This document shows, in pieces, positions 1 to 8,153 of a stretch of 64,000 bases of DNA. Position 1 is the first letter of the stretch; every line of letters starts with the position of its first letter. Position numbers and translations under genes: made by a program. The DNA comes from Nesterenkonia ebinurensis. GTDB lineage: Bacteria > Actinomycetota > Actinomycetes > Actinomycetales > Micrococcaceae. The DNA lies in contig NZ_VWNF01000021.1 of the NCBI RefSeq assembly GCF_008711175.1, positions 308,399 through 372,398 of the forward strand, given 5' to 3'. Below the pieces are notes generated by a model. It had not been told where the DNA came from and searched no databases. It saw nothing but the letters and a program-made list of their open reading frames with translations.

Positions 1-1282
1 CTCTCCGCTGGAAGCACGCCGGCAGGGAGTGGGCATGGTCTACCAGGAAATCAACCTGGTCCCGGACCTCACGGTGGCTGAGAACATCAGCCTCGGACAG
101 CTGCCCAGCTCGGCCGGCTTCGTCAATCGCCTGGAGCTGCACCGTACTGCAGCCCGGGTCCTGAAGGAGCTGGGCACGCGGCTCGATCCTCAGGAGATGG
201 TGGGTCGCCTCTCGGTGAGCCAGCAGCAGCTGGTGGAGATCGCTAAGGTCTACGCCAGCCAGCCCCGGATCGTAGTCTTCGACGAGCCGACCTCATCGCT
301 GAGCGAGCACGAGGCGAAGGCTCTGTTCCGGGTGATCGAACGGATGCGCAGCAACGGCATCGCGATCATCTACATCAGCCACCGGCTGCGCGAGGTGCTT
401 GACATTTCCGACCGGGTGACCGTGCTGCGCGACGGTCGCATAATCGACTGCCGGAGCACCGAGGGCCTCACTCCGCCGGAAATGATCCGCCTTATGGTGG
501 GCCGCGATCTTGATGATGTCTTTCCCAAACGTCACGTTGCCATCGGGAACCCGGTTCTCGAAGTTGCCGGGCTTACCCGGCTCGGTGTGTTCGAGGATAT
601 TTCACTCACCGTTCGTGCTGGCGAGATCGTCGGACTGGCTGGGCTGGTGGGCGCTGGACGTACTGAGGTCGCTCGTGCCCTCTTCGGTCTCGACCGATAC
701 GACGCCGGCACTATCCGTCTTCACGACAGTGAAGTGAGAATCCGCAGCCCCAAGACCGCGGTGCGAGCAGGTATCGCCTATATTCCCGAAGACCGCAAGC
801 GCGACGGCGTCGCACTGTCTCTCTCCGTGAAGGAGAACATCTCACTTCCCGTACTCAGACAGGTCGCCCGTCTGGGCTGGCTCCAGCGTGGGGCAGAACG
901 GCGCATGACTCAGCAGAAAGCGGAGGAACTCTACGTTTCTCCCCCTGCGATCGACCGGAAAGTAGCCACTTTCAGCGGCGGAAACCAGCAAAAGGTGGTC
1001 CTGGCCAAATGGCTCGCCAGCGAACCTACAGTGCTGATCCTCGATGAGCCCACCCGCGGGGTGGACGTCGGCGCCAAAGCCGATATTCACACCATCATCG
1101 GGGAGCTGGCTGCCTCCGGGGTGGCCATCATCATGATCTCCTCTGAGCTTCCGGAGATCCTCGCTGTCAGCGACCGCGTCTATGTCCTGCACGAGGGACG
1201 GCTCACCGCTGAGCTGGACCGCAGCGCCGCAGACGAGGAGTCCGTGATGAGCGCAGCAACCGGAGAGGCGGTGGCGGCATGA
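1..1282 (+). CDS. Sugar ABC transporter ATP-binding protein (RbsA/MglA type), 5'-truncated by the window edge
   Basis: This is the energising subunit of a ribose/galactose-class sugar importer, acting on the inner face of the membrane. The reading frame is open from base 2, so the gene starts upstream and the first Walker A motif lies outside. What remains is the end of the first ATPase domain, with Walker B around VVFDEPTSSLS, and a complete second domain with GLVGAGRTE (degenerate Walker A), FSGGNQQK (signature) and LILDEPTRGVDVG (Walker B). Two fused ATPase domains are the hallmark of this class. The stop overlaps the next gene by 4 bp (ATGA), so translation is coupled with the two permeases and the binding protein that follow. 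The substrate cannot be read from the sequence; the family mostly takes up pentoses and hexoses. Confidence 0.93.
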   Translation, partial: SPLEARRQGVGMVYQEINLVPDLTVAENISLGQLPSSAGFVNRLELHRTAARVLKELGTRLDPQEMVGRLSVSQQQLVEIAKVYASQPRIVVFDEPTSSLSEHEAKALFRVIERMRSNGIAIIYISHRLREVLDISDRVTVLRDGRIIDCRSTEGLTPPEMIRLMVGRDLDDVFPKRHVAIGNPVLEVAGLTRLGVFEDISLTVRAGEIVGLAGLVGAGRTEVARALFGLDRYDAGTIRLHDSEVRIRSPKTAVRAGIAYIPEDRKRDGVALSLSVKENISLPVLRQVARLGWLQRGAERRMTQQKAEELYVSPPAIDRKVATFSGGNQQKVVLAKWLASEPTVLILDEPTRGVDVGAKADIHTIIGELAASGVAIIMISSELPEILAVSDRVYVLHEGRLTAELDRSAADEESVMSAATGEAVAA

Positions 1283-2265
1283 CCTCGGCAGCCACTCTCC
1301 CTCCGCGGGTGACCGAGGAGAAGACGGCGAACAAGATCCTGGGCTGGATCGCACTGCCAGTGGGGATCCTCGCCCTGCTGGTCATCGGCAGCCTGCTCAG
1401 CGAGCAGTTCTTCACTACCCGGAACCTGACCAATGTGCTGATCAACATGTCGATCGTCGGCATCATCGTGGTCGGGATGACCTTCGTGTTCATCGTGCGC
1501 GGCCTAGCCGATCTCTCTGTTCCGGCGATGGTAGCCATCGGGGCACTCCTGACTCTCAGCCTGCAACCGTCCCTGGGAAGCCTAGTAGGTGCCCTAGTGG
1601 GCATCCTGGCTGCCTCGGCAGCGGGGCTGATAAACGGTCTCTTCATTGGATACTTCAGGCTCAACCCAGTGATCACCACCCTGGCCACAGGAACTATCGT
1701 GCTGGGCATCGCCCAGGCGGCAGTAGGCGGCGTCATTGTCTACGGCGATGACCCGGCTCTCCAGTCCTTCCTTACCGGCCGGATCATCCTTGGGATCCCC
1801 ACCATCGTTCTGATTTTCCTGGCGGTGGCAGTAGGAGGGCATCTCCTTCTCTCGCAGACCATATTCGGACGCTGGGTCTACGCCGCCGGATCCAACCCGG
1901 ACGCTACCAAGGCCAGTGCGGTGCCATTGAACTTCACCAAGGCCGCAGCCTTCTGGATGACCGCAACCCTGTCCGGATTCAGCGGAGTGTTGCTGGCCTT
2001 GACTCTCCAGACGGCCCGGCCAGGTATCGGCACAGGATACGAGTTCGACGCCATTACCGCCGTCGTCGTGGGCGGCGTCAGTCTGCTGGGTGGGTTCGGC
2101 AACGTTCCACGAGCCATAGGAGGCTTGCTGCTGGTGACTCTGCTGAGCAACATCATGGTACTCAACGGTATCCCCACCGCATCCCAAGGGTTGGTGATGG
2201 GCGCTCTCATCGCCGGAGCAGTAGCCCTCGACGTGTACCTGCGGCGACGCGGAGGTGCAGCATGA
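1279..2265 (+). CDS. Sugar ABC transporter permease (RbsC/AraH type)
   Basis: This 328-residue integral membrane protein belongs to the BPD_transp_2 class. It has about nine to ten hydrophobic segments after a short cytoplasmic N-terminus (to about residue 25). The typical loops are present: GLADLSVPAMVAIGAL, where RbsC proteins carry a conserved D-L-S-V-G-like motif, and YAAGSNPDATKASAV, the cytoplasmic coupling loop that contacts the ATPase. It forms the channel with the next permease. It overlaps the ATPase gene by 4 bp upstream and the second permease gene by 4 bp downstream. Two different permeases imply a heterodimeric channel, unlike the RbsC homodimer of E. coli. Confidence 0.92.
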   Translation: MTSAATLPPRVTEEKTANKILGWIALPVGILALLVIGSLLSEQFFTTRNLTNVLINMSIVGIIVVGMTFVFIVRGLADLSVPAMVAIGALLTLSLQPSLGSLVGALVGILAASAAGLINGLFIGYFRLNPVITTLATGTIVLGIAQAAVGGVIVYGDDPALQSFLTGRIILGIPTIVLIFLAVAVGGHLLLSQTIFGRWVYAAGSNPDATKASAVPLNFTKAAAFWMTATLSGFSGVLLALTLQTARPGIGTGYEFDAITAVVVGGVSLLGGFGNVPRAIGGLLLVTLLSNIMVLNGIPTASQGLVMGALIAGAVALDVYLRRRGGAA

Positions 2266-3308
2266 ACACTCTGAAGAGAGTCTTCGAGAGTCCTGCGGTT
2301 CTCACCCTCATTCACTACCGTGTGGTGGTCATTCTTATAGCCACCCTCTTCCTCTCAGTATCCTTAGTGCCGGGATTGACCGAGTTCCGCACCCTCAGTC
2401 TCAGTCTGGACAGGACCGCCACACTCGGTGTGGTGGCTGTAGGACTGACCGTGGTACTGCTCATGGGGAAACTGGATCTCTCCGTGGGCTCCACACTGGC
2501 ACTTTCTGGCATTGCCACCATCGGGCTCCAGGATCAGCTCGGTCCTTTCGGAGCTGCCGTGGCAGGCATCGTCGTCGGGGTGCTTGCCGGAGTGTTGAAC
2601 GGTTTCCTGGTAGTCACACTGCAGATAAACTCCCTTGTGGCCACCCTCGCCTCCATGATCTTCTTACGGGCGCTGTGCCACTTCTTGACAGATTCAAATC
2701 CCATCAGCGGAGACGATCCCCTCTTCGGGCTGACCGTCTCCCGGGCACTGGGCGGCACTTTCTCACTGCGTACCTACGTGTTCCTTATCGCGATTCTGCT
2801 GCTGTTCATCTGGCTCACCTACACAGTGGCGGGGCGCCGTCTCTACGCAGTAGGCAGCAATGAGCATGCGGCCACCGCCTCCGGCATCCGCTCCAACCGT
2901 TACCTGTTCGGAGCTTTTGTCTTCAGCGGCTTCACCGCGGGGGCTGCCGGAGTAATGCAGTCGCTTGCCACCAACACTGGCTCGCCAGCCTTCGGGGAGG
3001 CCACCGCGCTGACCGCCATCGCCGCAGTGGTGATCGGCGGAACCCGATTGGAGGGCGGTCGCGGCTCAGCCCTGGGTACCTTGGGCGGCGTGCTGGTCCT
3101 AGCCGCCATCACCACCACATTGGAGTACGAATCGGTGCCGACGTATTACCAGAACATCGTGACCGGCAGCATTTTGCTGCTCCTCATCCTGCTGGATCGC
3201 ATCGCCTCAAACAGTCCGCGATCAGCCTTGTCCCTGAACTCCCTGCTCTCCTTCGGAAAGCGCGACGAAACCCCAACCGAGAAAAAACAAGAAGGGAAAG
3301 TCCCATGA
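2262..3308 (+). CDS. Sugar ABC transporter permease (RbsC/AraH type), second subunit
   Basis: This 348-residue membrane protein is paralogous to the preceding permease, with the class motifs GKLDLSVGSTLALSG and YAVGSNEHAATASGI. It is predicted to span the membrane about ten times. The C-terminus (about 35 residues) is hydrophilic and charged. ATGA overlaps on both sides place it in the middle of a translationally coupled ATPase-permease-permease-binding-protein operon. The preferred sugar is not identifiable. Confidence 0.92.
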   Translation: MNTLKRVFESPAVLTLIHYRVVVILIATLFLSVSLVPGLTEFRTLSLSLDRTATLGVVAVGLTVVLLMGKLDLSVGSTLALSGIATIGLQDQLGPFGAAVAGIVVGVLAGVLNGFLVVTLQINSLVATLASMIFLRALCHFLTDSNPISGDDPLFGLTVSRALGGTFSLRTYVFLIAILLLFIWLTYTVAGRRLYAVGSNEHAATASGIRSNRYLFGAFVFSGFTAGAAGVMQSLATNTGSPAFGEATALTAIAAVVIGGTRLEGGRGSALGTLGGVLVLAAITTTLEYESVPTYYQNIVTGSILLLLILLDRIASNSPRSALSLNSLLSFGKRDETPTEKKQEGKVP

Positions 3309-4276
3309 AACATGTACTACGCCTTGGAACACTCACTGCTGTTGGCGCACTCGCTCTGACCGGCTGCGGCAACGACGGAAACGGTAACGGCGCCGAGTCC
3401 GCCGAGGGTCTGGAGATCTGCTACGTGGCAGCGGCTGAGTCCCACGCCTACGCCTCTCCTGCCAACGCAGCCTTCCAGGAGGCCGCAGAGGAGCACGGTG
3501 TGCACGTCACCCTGCTCAGCCAGGAGTTCGACGCCCAGACCGGAACCGACCAGTTGCGAACATGCATCGGCCGCAACCCAGATGGGATTGTGCTGTGGCC
3601 GTTGGATCCACAGGCTTATATCCCCGGACTCGTGGAAGCCCAGGACGCTGACATCCCAGTGGTCCTGATCAACAGCCCCATGGACGAAGACGCCGAGGGG
3701 CTGTACACCTCTTTCACCGGTCCTGACACTTATGAACAAGGGGTGATGGCCGCTGAAGTGATGCATGAGGAACTCGGCGGTGAAGGGCAAATCGTTATCA
3801 TCGCCGGCCAGGCAGGCAACGGAACCACTATCGGCCGGACCGATGGCTTCAACAACATGCTGGAGGAGCTCGGCTCCGAGATTGAGGTGCTGCAGACCGT
3901 CAACGCGGACTTCGATCAGCAACGCGCCCTGGAGCTCAGCCGCGATCTGATTTCCCGACATGGGGATGCACTCGACGGCGTCTATGCCAATGACGACACG
4001 ATGGCCCGCGGATTCGTGGACGCCTGGACCGAGTCCGGCCGTGAGCTTGATGACATGCCTGCCATTGTGGGCATCAACGGCCAGCAGGATGCCTTCGCCG
4101 GTATCGAGGAGGGTTACTACACCGCCACCATCGTGCAGTCCCCGGAGGAGGACGGCCGTCTCGCCCTGGAAACCATCGTCTCCGCTGCTACCGGCGAAGA
4201 GGTGGACACCCGGATTCCGATTCCGTTGACTGTTGTTACCCAGGAGAATGTGGCTGATGAGGAGCCTGCCTTCTGA
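3305..4276 (+). CDS. Sugar-binding lipoprotein of the ABC transporter (Peripla_BP_4)
   Basis: This 323-residue protein has a lipoprotein signal: a basic start, a hydrophobic core, then LTGC with the lipid-modified Cys at about residue 21. A Gly/Asn-rich linker follows, as is usual for anchored binding proteins in Gram-positives. The mature part has the RbsB-like two-lobe pattern, with RNPDGIVLWPLDP and DIPVVLINSPM in lobe 1 and DGVYANDDTMARGFVDA in lobe 2. It delivers the sugar to the two permeases encoded upstream. It is the last gene of the operon (4-bp overlap upstream) and is followed by a strong bidirectional hairpin at 4310-4337. Confidence 0.92.
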   Translation: MKHVLRLGTLTAVGALALTGCGNDGNGNGAESAEGLEICYVAAAESHAYASPANAAFQEAAEEHGVHVTLLSQEFDAQTGTDQLRTCIGRNPDGIVLWPLDPQAYIPGLVEAQDADIPVVLINSPMDEDAEGLYTSFTGPDTYEQGVMAAEVMHEELGGEGQIVIIAGQAGNGTTIGRTDGFNNMLEELGSEIEVLQTVNADFDQQRALELSRDLISRHGDALDGVYANDDTMARGFVDAWTESGRELDDMPAIVGINGQQDAFAGIEEGYYTATIVQSPEEDGRLALETIVSAATGEEVDTRIPIPLTVVTQENVADEEPAF

Positions 4277-4309
4277 CACACTGAGCTGCTGAAGACCATG
4301 TCTCCGTAA

Positions 4310-4337
4310 GGGGCGCACCTACTTCCAGGTGCGCCCC
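4310..4337. terminator. Bidirectional transcription terminator hairpin
   Basis: A perfect 11-bp stem (GGGGCGCACCT / AGGTGCGCCCC) with a 6-nt loop lies between the 3' ends of the convergent sugar-binding protein gene and the lacI-type gene. There is no long T run on either side, which is common in high-GC actinobacteria. Confidence 0.75.
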
Positions 4338-4347
4338 ACTGCATTCA

Positions 4348-5403
4348 TCAGGCAGAGTCCCGGACGACCAACTCGGGCTGGAGAACCACATGGTTGTGTC
4401 GCGGCTTTGCATTCACATCGCGGGAGAGTTCAAGGAGCATGCGTACCGCGGTAGCACCCAGCAGCCTGCGAGGCTGACGCACGGTGGTCAACGCTGGAGT
4501 GGAAACAGCTGACCATTCAAGATCGTCGTATCCGATCACCGCCAGATCCTTGGGCACACGCAACCCAGCGCTGCTGAAAGACTGCAATGCTCCCAGCGCC
4601 AGCAGGTCATTGGCGCAGATGATGCCCGTCGGGCGCTGCCCGGGCAGCGTCTTTGTAATCTGCCAGCCAGCCTCTCGGCCGGTGTCCACTGTCCATGAGT
4701 CAGTCTCCAGAACTTCCAGTTGCACCCCCGGGCTTTTCTTCACCACGCTGCGCACCCCTTCCAGGCGAGCCCGGACTTTGGGCGAGGTGTGCGGATGGCC
4801 TACCAGCGTGATGCGCCGGTGTCCGGTGTCAACCAGATGCTTGGCTGCTATCGCACCGCCGCGTTCGTCATCCACCACTACGCTCCAGCCGTGGGTGGCA
4901 TTCTGGCCCACCCTGTCCACGAAAACCATGGGCACTCCCCGGTCCTGAAGCATCTGCAACCGGGAGGAGGATTCGTCTACCGGGGAAATGATCAGACCCT
5001 GGACGCGATGCTGGACCAATAAATCGAGATTCTGGTTTTCCACCTCGGCGTCATATCCACTGTTAGTGATGACCACACCGATATCATGTTGGCGAGCCAC
5101 CTCTTCAGCACCGAGCGCTACGTCCACGAAAAAGGGGTTATCCAGATTGGCCACGGCAATGCCCAGTGTGCGCTCCCGTCCAGGGCGGAATTGACGGGCT
5201 TTCTGAGTGGGCTGGAAATCGAGTTCTTCAATGGTCTGCAGGACCCGCTCGCGGGTAGCTTCCTTGACGTAATACGGACGATTGAGCACATTGCTGACCG
5301 TCCCGGCTGAAACTCCGGCGAGCGCAGCAACCTCACGAATAGTGACTGAGCCACGCCCACCGCCCTGTCCCGCTGCCCCGCTACTCGTCCCATCCGGATT
5401 CAT
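4348..5403 (-). CDS. LacI-family transcriptional regulator (1)
   Basis: This 351-residue repressor has an N-terminal helix-turn-helix (VTIREVAALAGVSAGTVSNV, from about residue 19) and hinge helix, then a periplasmic-binding-protein-like effector domain (for example VGHPHTSPKVRARLEGV and GYDDLEWSAVSTPALTTVRQP). The start at 5403 is preferred because AGGATGAGG lies 5' of it; an in-frame ATG three codons upstream has no ribosome site. It is convergent with the ABC operon 1-4276 and lies upstream of the rhamnose operon's 3' end, so it most likely controls the first transporter in response to its sugar. That assignment is an inference from proximity. Confidence 0.9.
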   Translation of the reverse strand: MNPDGTSSGAAGQGGGRGSVTIREVAALAGVSAGTVSNVLNRPYYVKEATRERVLQTIEELDFQPTQKARQFRPGRERTLGIAVANLDNPFFVDVALGAEEVARQHDIGVVITNSGYDAEVENQNLDLLVQHRVQGLIISPVDESSSRLQMLQDRGVPMVFVDRVGQNATHGWSVVVDDERGGAIAAKHLVDTGHRRITLVGHPHTSPKVRARLEGVRSVVKKSPGVQLEVLETDSWTVDTGREAGWQITKTLPGQRPTGIICANDLLALGALQSFSSAGLRVPKDLAVIGYDDLEWSAVSTPALTTVRQPRRLLGATAVRMLLELSRDVNAKPRHNHVVLQPELVVRDSA

Positions 5404-5519
5404 TGACCTCATCCTACGATGAGCATCTGAAAACCATGTTCAGCAATCATCTTGCCGAACCCCGGCTTTCTTAGTTCGGACACTTCAGCAGAAACCCAAT
5501 CCGGGGTGCGGGAACTTCA

Positions 5520-6680
5520 TCACCAGCTCATCTGGGTTCCGCCGACGCGGGCGGCCTCGATCTTTTCTTGGTATCCAGAGGCGGCATAGGCGACCATCGG
5601 GTCGCCGGGCAGGCCGCGGGACTCGCGCCAGGCGGCCAGATCGGCGCGAACATCGGTGTAGAAGGCGTCCATGAACACCTGGTGGGCGCCGAGCACATCG
5701 CCGGCCTGCTGGGCCGCGGCCAGTGCTTCACGGTCCACTAACAGGGCGCGGGCGGTCATCTCCTGGACGTTGAGCACGCTGCGGATCTGGCCGGGGATCT
5801 TCTTCTCGATGTTGTGGCACTGGTCCAGCATGAAGGCCACTTCAGAGTCCGGCCCGTAGCCGCCGCCGCGGATGACCTCGAAGAGGATGCGGAACAGCTG
5901 GAAGGGGTCGGCCGAGCCGACGATCAGGTCATCGTCGGCGTAGTTGCGGGAGTTGAAGTCGAAGGAGCCGAGCTTGCCGACCCGCAGCAGCTGGGCCACG
6001 ATGAACTCCACATTGGTGGATGGAGCGTGGTGGCCGGTGTCCAGGCAGACCACGGCGTTCTCGCCCAGGGCCTGGACGTGCACCAGGGCGGTGCCCCAGT
6101 CCGGCACGTCGGTGTGGTAGAACGCGGGCTCAAAGATCTTGTATTCCAGCACCAGGCGCTGCTCGGCGCTGAGCTGAGCATGGATGGTGCTCAACGACTC
6201 GGCCAGCCAGTCCTGCCGGGCCCGGATATCGGCCTGGCCGGGGTAGTTGGAGCCGTCGGCCAGCCAGATCTTCAGGTCGCGGGAGCCGGTAGCACCCATG
6301 ATCTCGATGCATTCCAGGTGATGGTCCACCGCCTTCTGCCGGACGGCGGGGTCGTGATGGGTCAGCCCGCCGAGCTTGTAGTCGTCGTCCTGGAAGGTGT
6401 TGGAGTTGATGGTGCCGATCTCGATGCCAGCGTCCTCGGCGTAGCGGGTCAGCGCGCCGAAGTCCTCGACCATATCCCAGGGGATGTGCAGGGCGACTTT
6501 AGGTGCCAGGCCGGTGAACTTATGGACCGTGGCGGCATCGGCAATCTTCTCCTCCACCGTGCGCGGGGTGCCGGGTGAGCCGAAGACCTTGAACCGGGTG
6601 CCCGAGTTCCCATAGGCCCAGGAGGGAACCTCAATGGCCTGGTGCTCCAGTTCAGGAGCGATCTCTGCGAACGTTGTCAT
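5520..6680 (-). CDS. rhaI: L-rhamnose isomerase (RhaI-type sugar isomerase)
   Basis: This protein interconverts L-rhamnose and L-rhamnulose in the cytoplasm. At 386 residues it matches the TIM-barrel family typified by Pseudomonas stutzeri L-rhamnose isomerase rather than E. coli RhaA. Diagnostic stretches are VALHIPWDMVEDF, LKIWLADGSNYPGQ, LEYKIFEPAFYHTD (metal-ligand Glu), VVCLDTGHHAPSTNVE (metal-ligand Asp/His) and FDFNSRNYADDDL. AGAG precedes the ATG. It is the last gene of the rhamnose operon, 9 bp after the mutarotase gene. Kinase and aldolase genes (rhaB, rhaD) are absent from the window, so the pathway must be completed elsewhere or by a fused dehydrogenase-type enzyme. Confidence 0.92.
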   Translation of the reverse strand: MTTFAEIAPELEHQAIEVPSWAYGNSGTRFKVFGSPGTPRTVEEKIADAATVHKFTGLAPKVALHIPWDMVEDFGALTRYAEDAGIEIGTINSNTFQDDDYKLGGLTHHDPAVRQKAVDHHLECIEIMGATGSRDLKIWLADGSNYPGQADIRARQDWLAESLSTIHAQLSAEQRLVLEYKIFEPAFYHTDVPDWGTALVHVQALGENAVVCLDTGHHAPSTNVEFIVAQLLRVGKLGSFDFNSRNYADDDLIVGSADPFQLFRILFEVIRGGGYGPDSEVAFMLDQCHNIEKKIPGQIRSVLNVQEMTARALLVDREALAAAQQAGDVLGAHQVFMDAFYTDVRADLAAWRESRGLPGDPMVAYAASGYQEKIEAARVGGTQMSW

Positions 6681-6689
6681 AATCTCTTT

Positions 6690-7037
6690 TCAGTTCCCTT
6701 CCAGGGCTGCCAGTTGATCCTCTAGGTGGAAGACTTCCTCCAGCTCCACGAAGCCAGTGTCCGGTCGAGTGCCCTTGAGCTCCACGAAATACTCAGCCAT
6801 CTCCGCCTGCCAGCGGGCGTTAACCTCCGCGCGCTCCATAGCCGCCTGCGCGGCCTCCAGGGACTGGGTCTCCAGGTAGCCGATGAGCAGCCCGTCGTGT
6901 CGCAGGAACAGGGAGTAGTTGTGCCAGCCGGAGCGCTTCAGCGCCCTGAGCATGTCCGGCCACACGCTGCGGTGGCGCTCCTTGTACTCGTCCAGCCGGT
7001 CTGGCTTGACCTGCAGCTGGAAGCACACTCGTCGCAT
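6690..7037 (-). CDS. rhaM: L-rhamnose mutarotase
   Basis: This small cytoplasmic enzyme interconverts the alpha and beta anomers of L-rhamnose so that uptake and isomerisation are not limited by spontaneous mutarotation. At 115 residues it is close to the family's usual 104. The ferredoxin-like fold signature is visible: RRVCFQLQVKPDRLDEYKERH (with the active-site His), HNYSLFLRHDGLLIGYLET and a C-terminal FHLED. The start has a strong ribosome site (GGAAGGGG). It sits between the binding-protein gene and rhaI and is separated from the former by a hairpin at 7067-7099. Confidence 0.93.
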   Translation of the reverse strand: MRRVCFQLQVKPDRLDEYKERHRSVWPDMLRALKRSGWHNYSLFLRHDGLLIGYLETQSLEAAQAAMERAEVNARWQAEMAEYFVELKGTRPDTGFVELEEVFHLEDQLAALEGN

Positions 7038-7066
7038 ACTTTCCCCTTCCTGTGGTGTCCGTGCTG

Positions 7067-7099
7067 GGTGCCCGGCCGCAGAGGCCGCGACCGGGCACC
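7067..7099 (-). terminator. Intra-operon hairpin between rhaS and rhaM
   Basis: A 9-bp GGTGCCCGG / CCGGGCACC stem with an additional C-G-C / G-C-G inner pairing lies in the 78-bp gap after the binding-protein gene. It has no T tract. Such hairpins commonly act as partial terminators or mRNA-stabilising 3' ends, giving more binding protein than downstream enzyme. Confidence 0.55.
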
Positions 7100-7115
7100 A
7101 GGCACAGTGGATGGA

Positions 7116-8153
7116 TCAGAAGTCGAACTCGTCGATGTTCTCGGCGTCGAAAACGAAGGGATCCCCCAGCAGGATCTCTCCGTCAGCACCCACGGTGTAC
7201 TCGCCGAGCCGGCCAGCCTCGAAGGTGTCGCCCTCCTCGCCGTCAATCTCACCGGTGGCCAGGGCGTGCGCGGCCCACGCTGCCAGATACCCCAGGTCCT
7301 CCGGGTTCCACAGGGCGAACGCCTCGACGGTGCCGTCCTCGACGTACTCGCGCATCTGGTTCGGGGTACCCAGACCGGTCACCAAGACCTCGCCGGCGTA
7401 GGCGGAGTCGGAGATGTACCGGGCAGCGGCGGCGATGCCCACAGTGGTCGGGGAGACGATGGCGTCAAGGTCAGAGTGGGTCTGCAGCAGAGCTGCGGTC
7501 TGGTCGAAGGAGCGTTGGTCGTCGTCGTCACCGTAGGCGATCTCCACCAGTTCGATGTCCGGGTGGTTGGCCTCAAGCTCCTCCTCCATCAGCTCGATCC
7601 AGTGGTTCTGATTGGTGGCGTTTGCCGAGGCTGAGAGGATGGCGATCTGCCCCTCGCCGCCGATCTGCTCGGCCACCAAGTCCACCTGCGTCTGGGCGAT
7701 GCCCTGGGCGTCAGCCTGGTTGACGAACACGTCGCGGCAGTCAGAGTTGGTGTCGGAGTCGAAGGTGACTACAGCGACACCGACCTCGCGGGCCTCGTTG
7801 AGCGCATCGCAGGGGGCGGAAGGGTCGGAGCCGGAAATCACGATGGCGTCCTCACCCTGCTGGGCGGCGGTGTTGATGTACTGCACCTGGCCGTCAGGGG
7901 TGTCCTCCTGAGGGCCGACTTCGGAGAAGCTGGCGTCGAACTCGTTGACTGCGTCCTCGCCCCCGGAGTTGGAGGTGTCGAAGTAGGGGTTGCCGAGGTT
8001 CTTGGGGATGAAGGTGATGCTCAGATCGCTGCCGTCGGCATCACCCCCGTTGCCGTTGCCGTTGTCGCCCCCGCCACAGGAGGCCAGGGCCAGGGCAGCA
8101 GACATCCCGGCGGCGGTCAGGGCCGCCCGGGCGCTGAAGGTGTTCCTCTTCAT
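7116..8153 (-). CDS. rhaS: Rhamnose ABC transporter substrate-binding lipoprotein
   Basis: This 345-residue protein captures L-rhamnose outside the membrane. It starts MKRNTFSARAALTAAG and has a lipobox (LALASCGGG) and a Gly/Asn/Asp-rich linker, then the RhaS-like Peripla_BP_4 domain with ITFIPKNLGNPYFDTSNSGG near its start and GLGTPNQMREYVEDGTVEAF near its end, both typical of rhamnose-binding proteins. The chosen start follows GGAAAGG at a good distance and overlaps the permease stop (ATGA), whereas the longer frame has no ribosome site. It is gene four of the rhamnose operon. The mature protein is strongly acidic. Confidence 0.92.
   Translation of the reverse strand: MKRNTFSARAALTAAGMSAALALASCGGGDNGNGNGGDADGSDLSITFIPKNLGNPYFDTSNSGGEDAVNEFDASFSEVGPQEDTPDGQVQYINTAAQQGEDAIVISGSDPSAPCDALNEAREVGVAVVTFDSDTNSDCRDVFVNQADAQGIAQTQVDLVAEQIGGEGQIAILSASANATNQNHWIELMEEELEANHPDIELVEIAYGDDDDQRSFDQTAALLQTHSDLDAIVSPTTVGIAAAARYISDSAYAGEVLVTGLGTPNQMREYVEDGTVEAFALWNPEDLGYLAAWAAHALATGEIDGEEGDTFEAGRLGEYTVGADGEILLGDPFVFDAENIDEFDF

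Noticed and set aside
842..1736. Long minus-strand open frames opposite the first ABC transporter genes
   Set aside because: They are antisense to well-supported transporter genes, have composition typical of high-GC shadow frames and show no known motifs.
5458..5510. Possible terminator ACCCCGG...CCGGGGT between rhaI and the upstream LacI gene
   Set aside because: The stem is only 6-7 bp with a loop of more than 35 nt and no T run, too weak to list.
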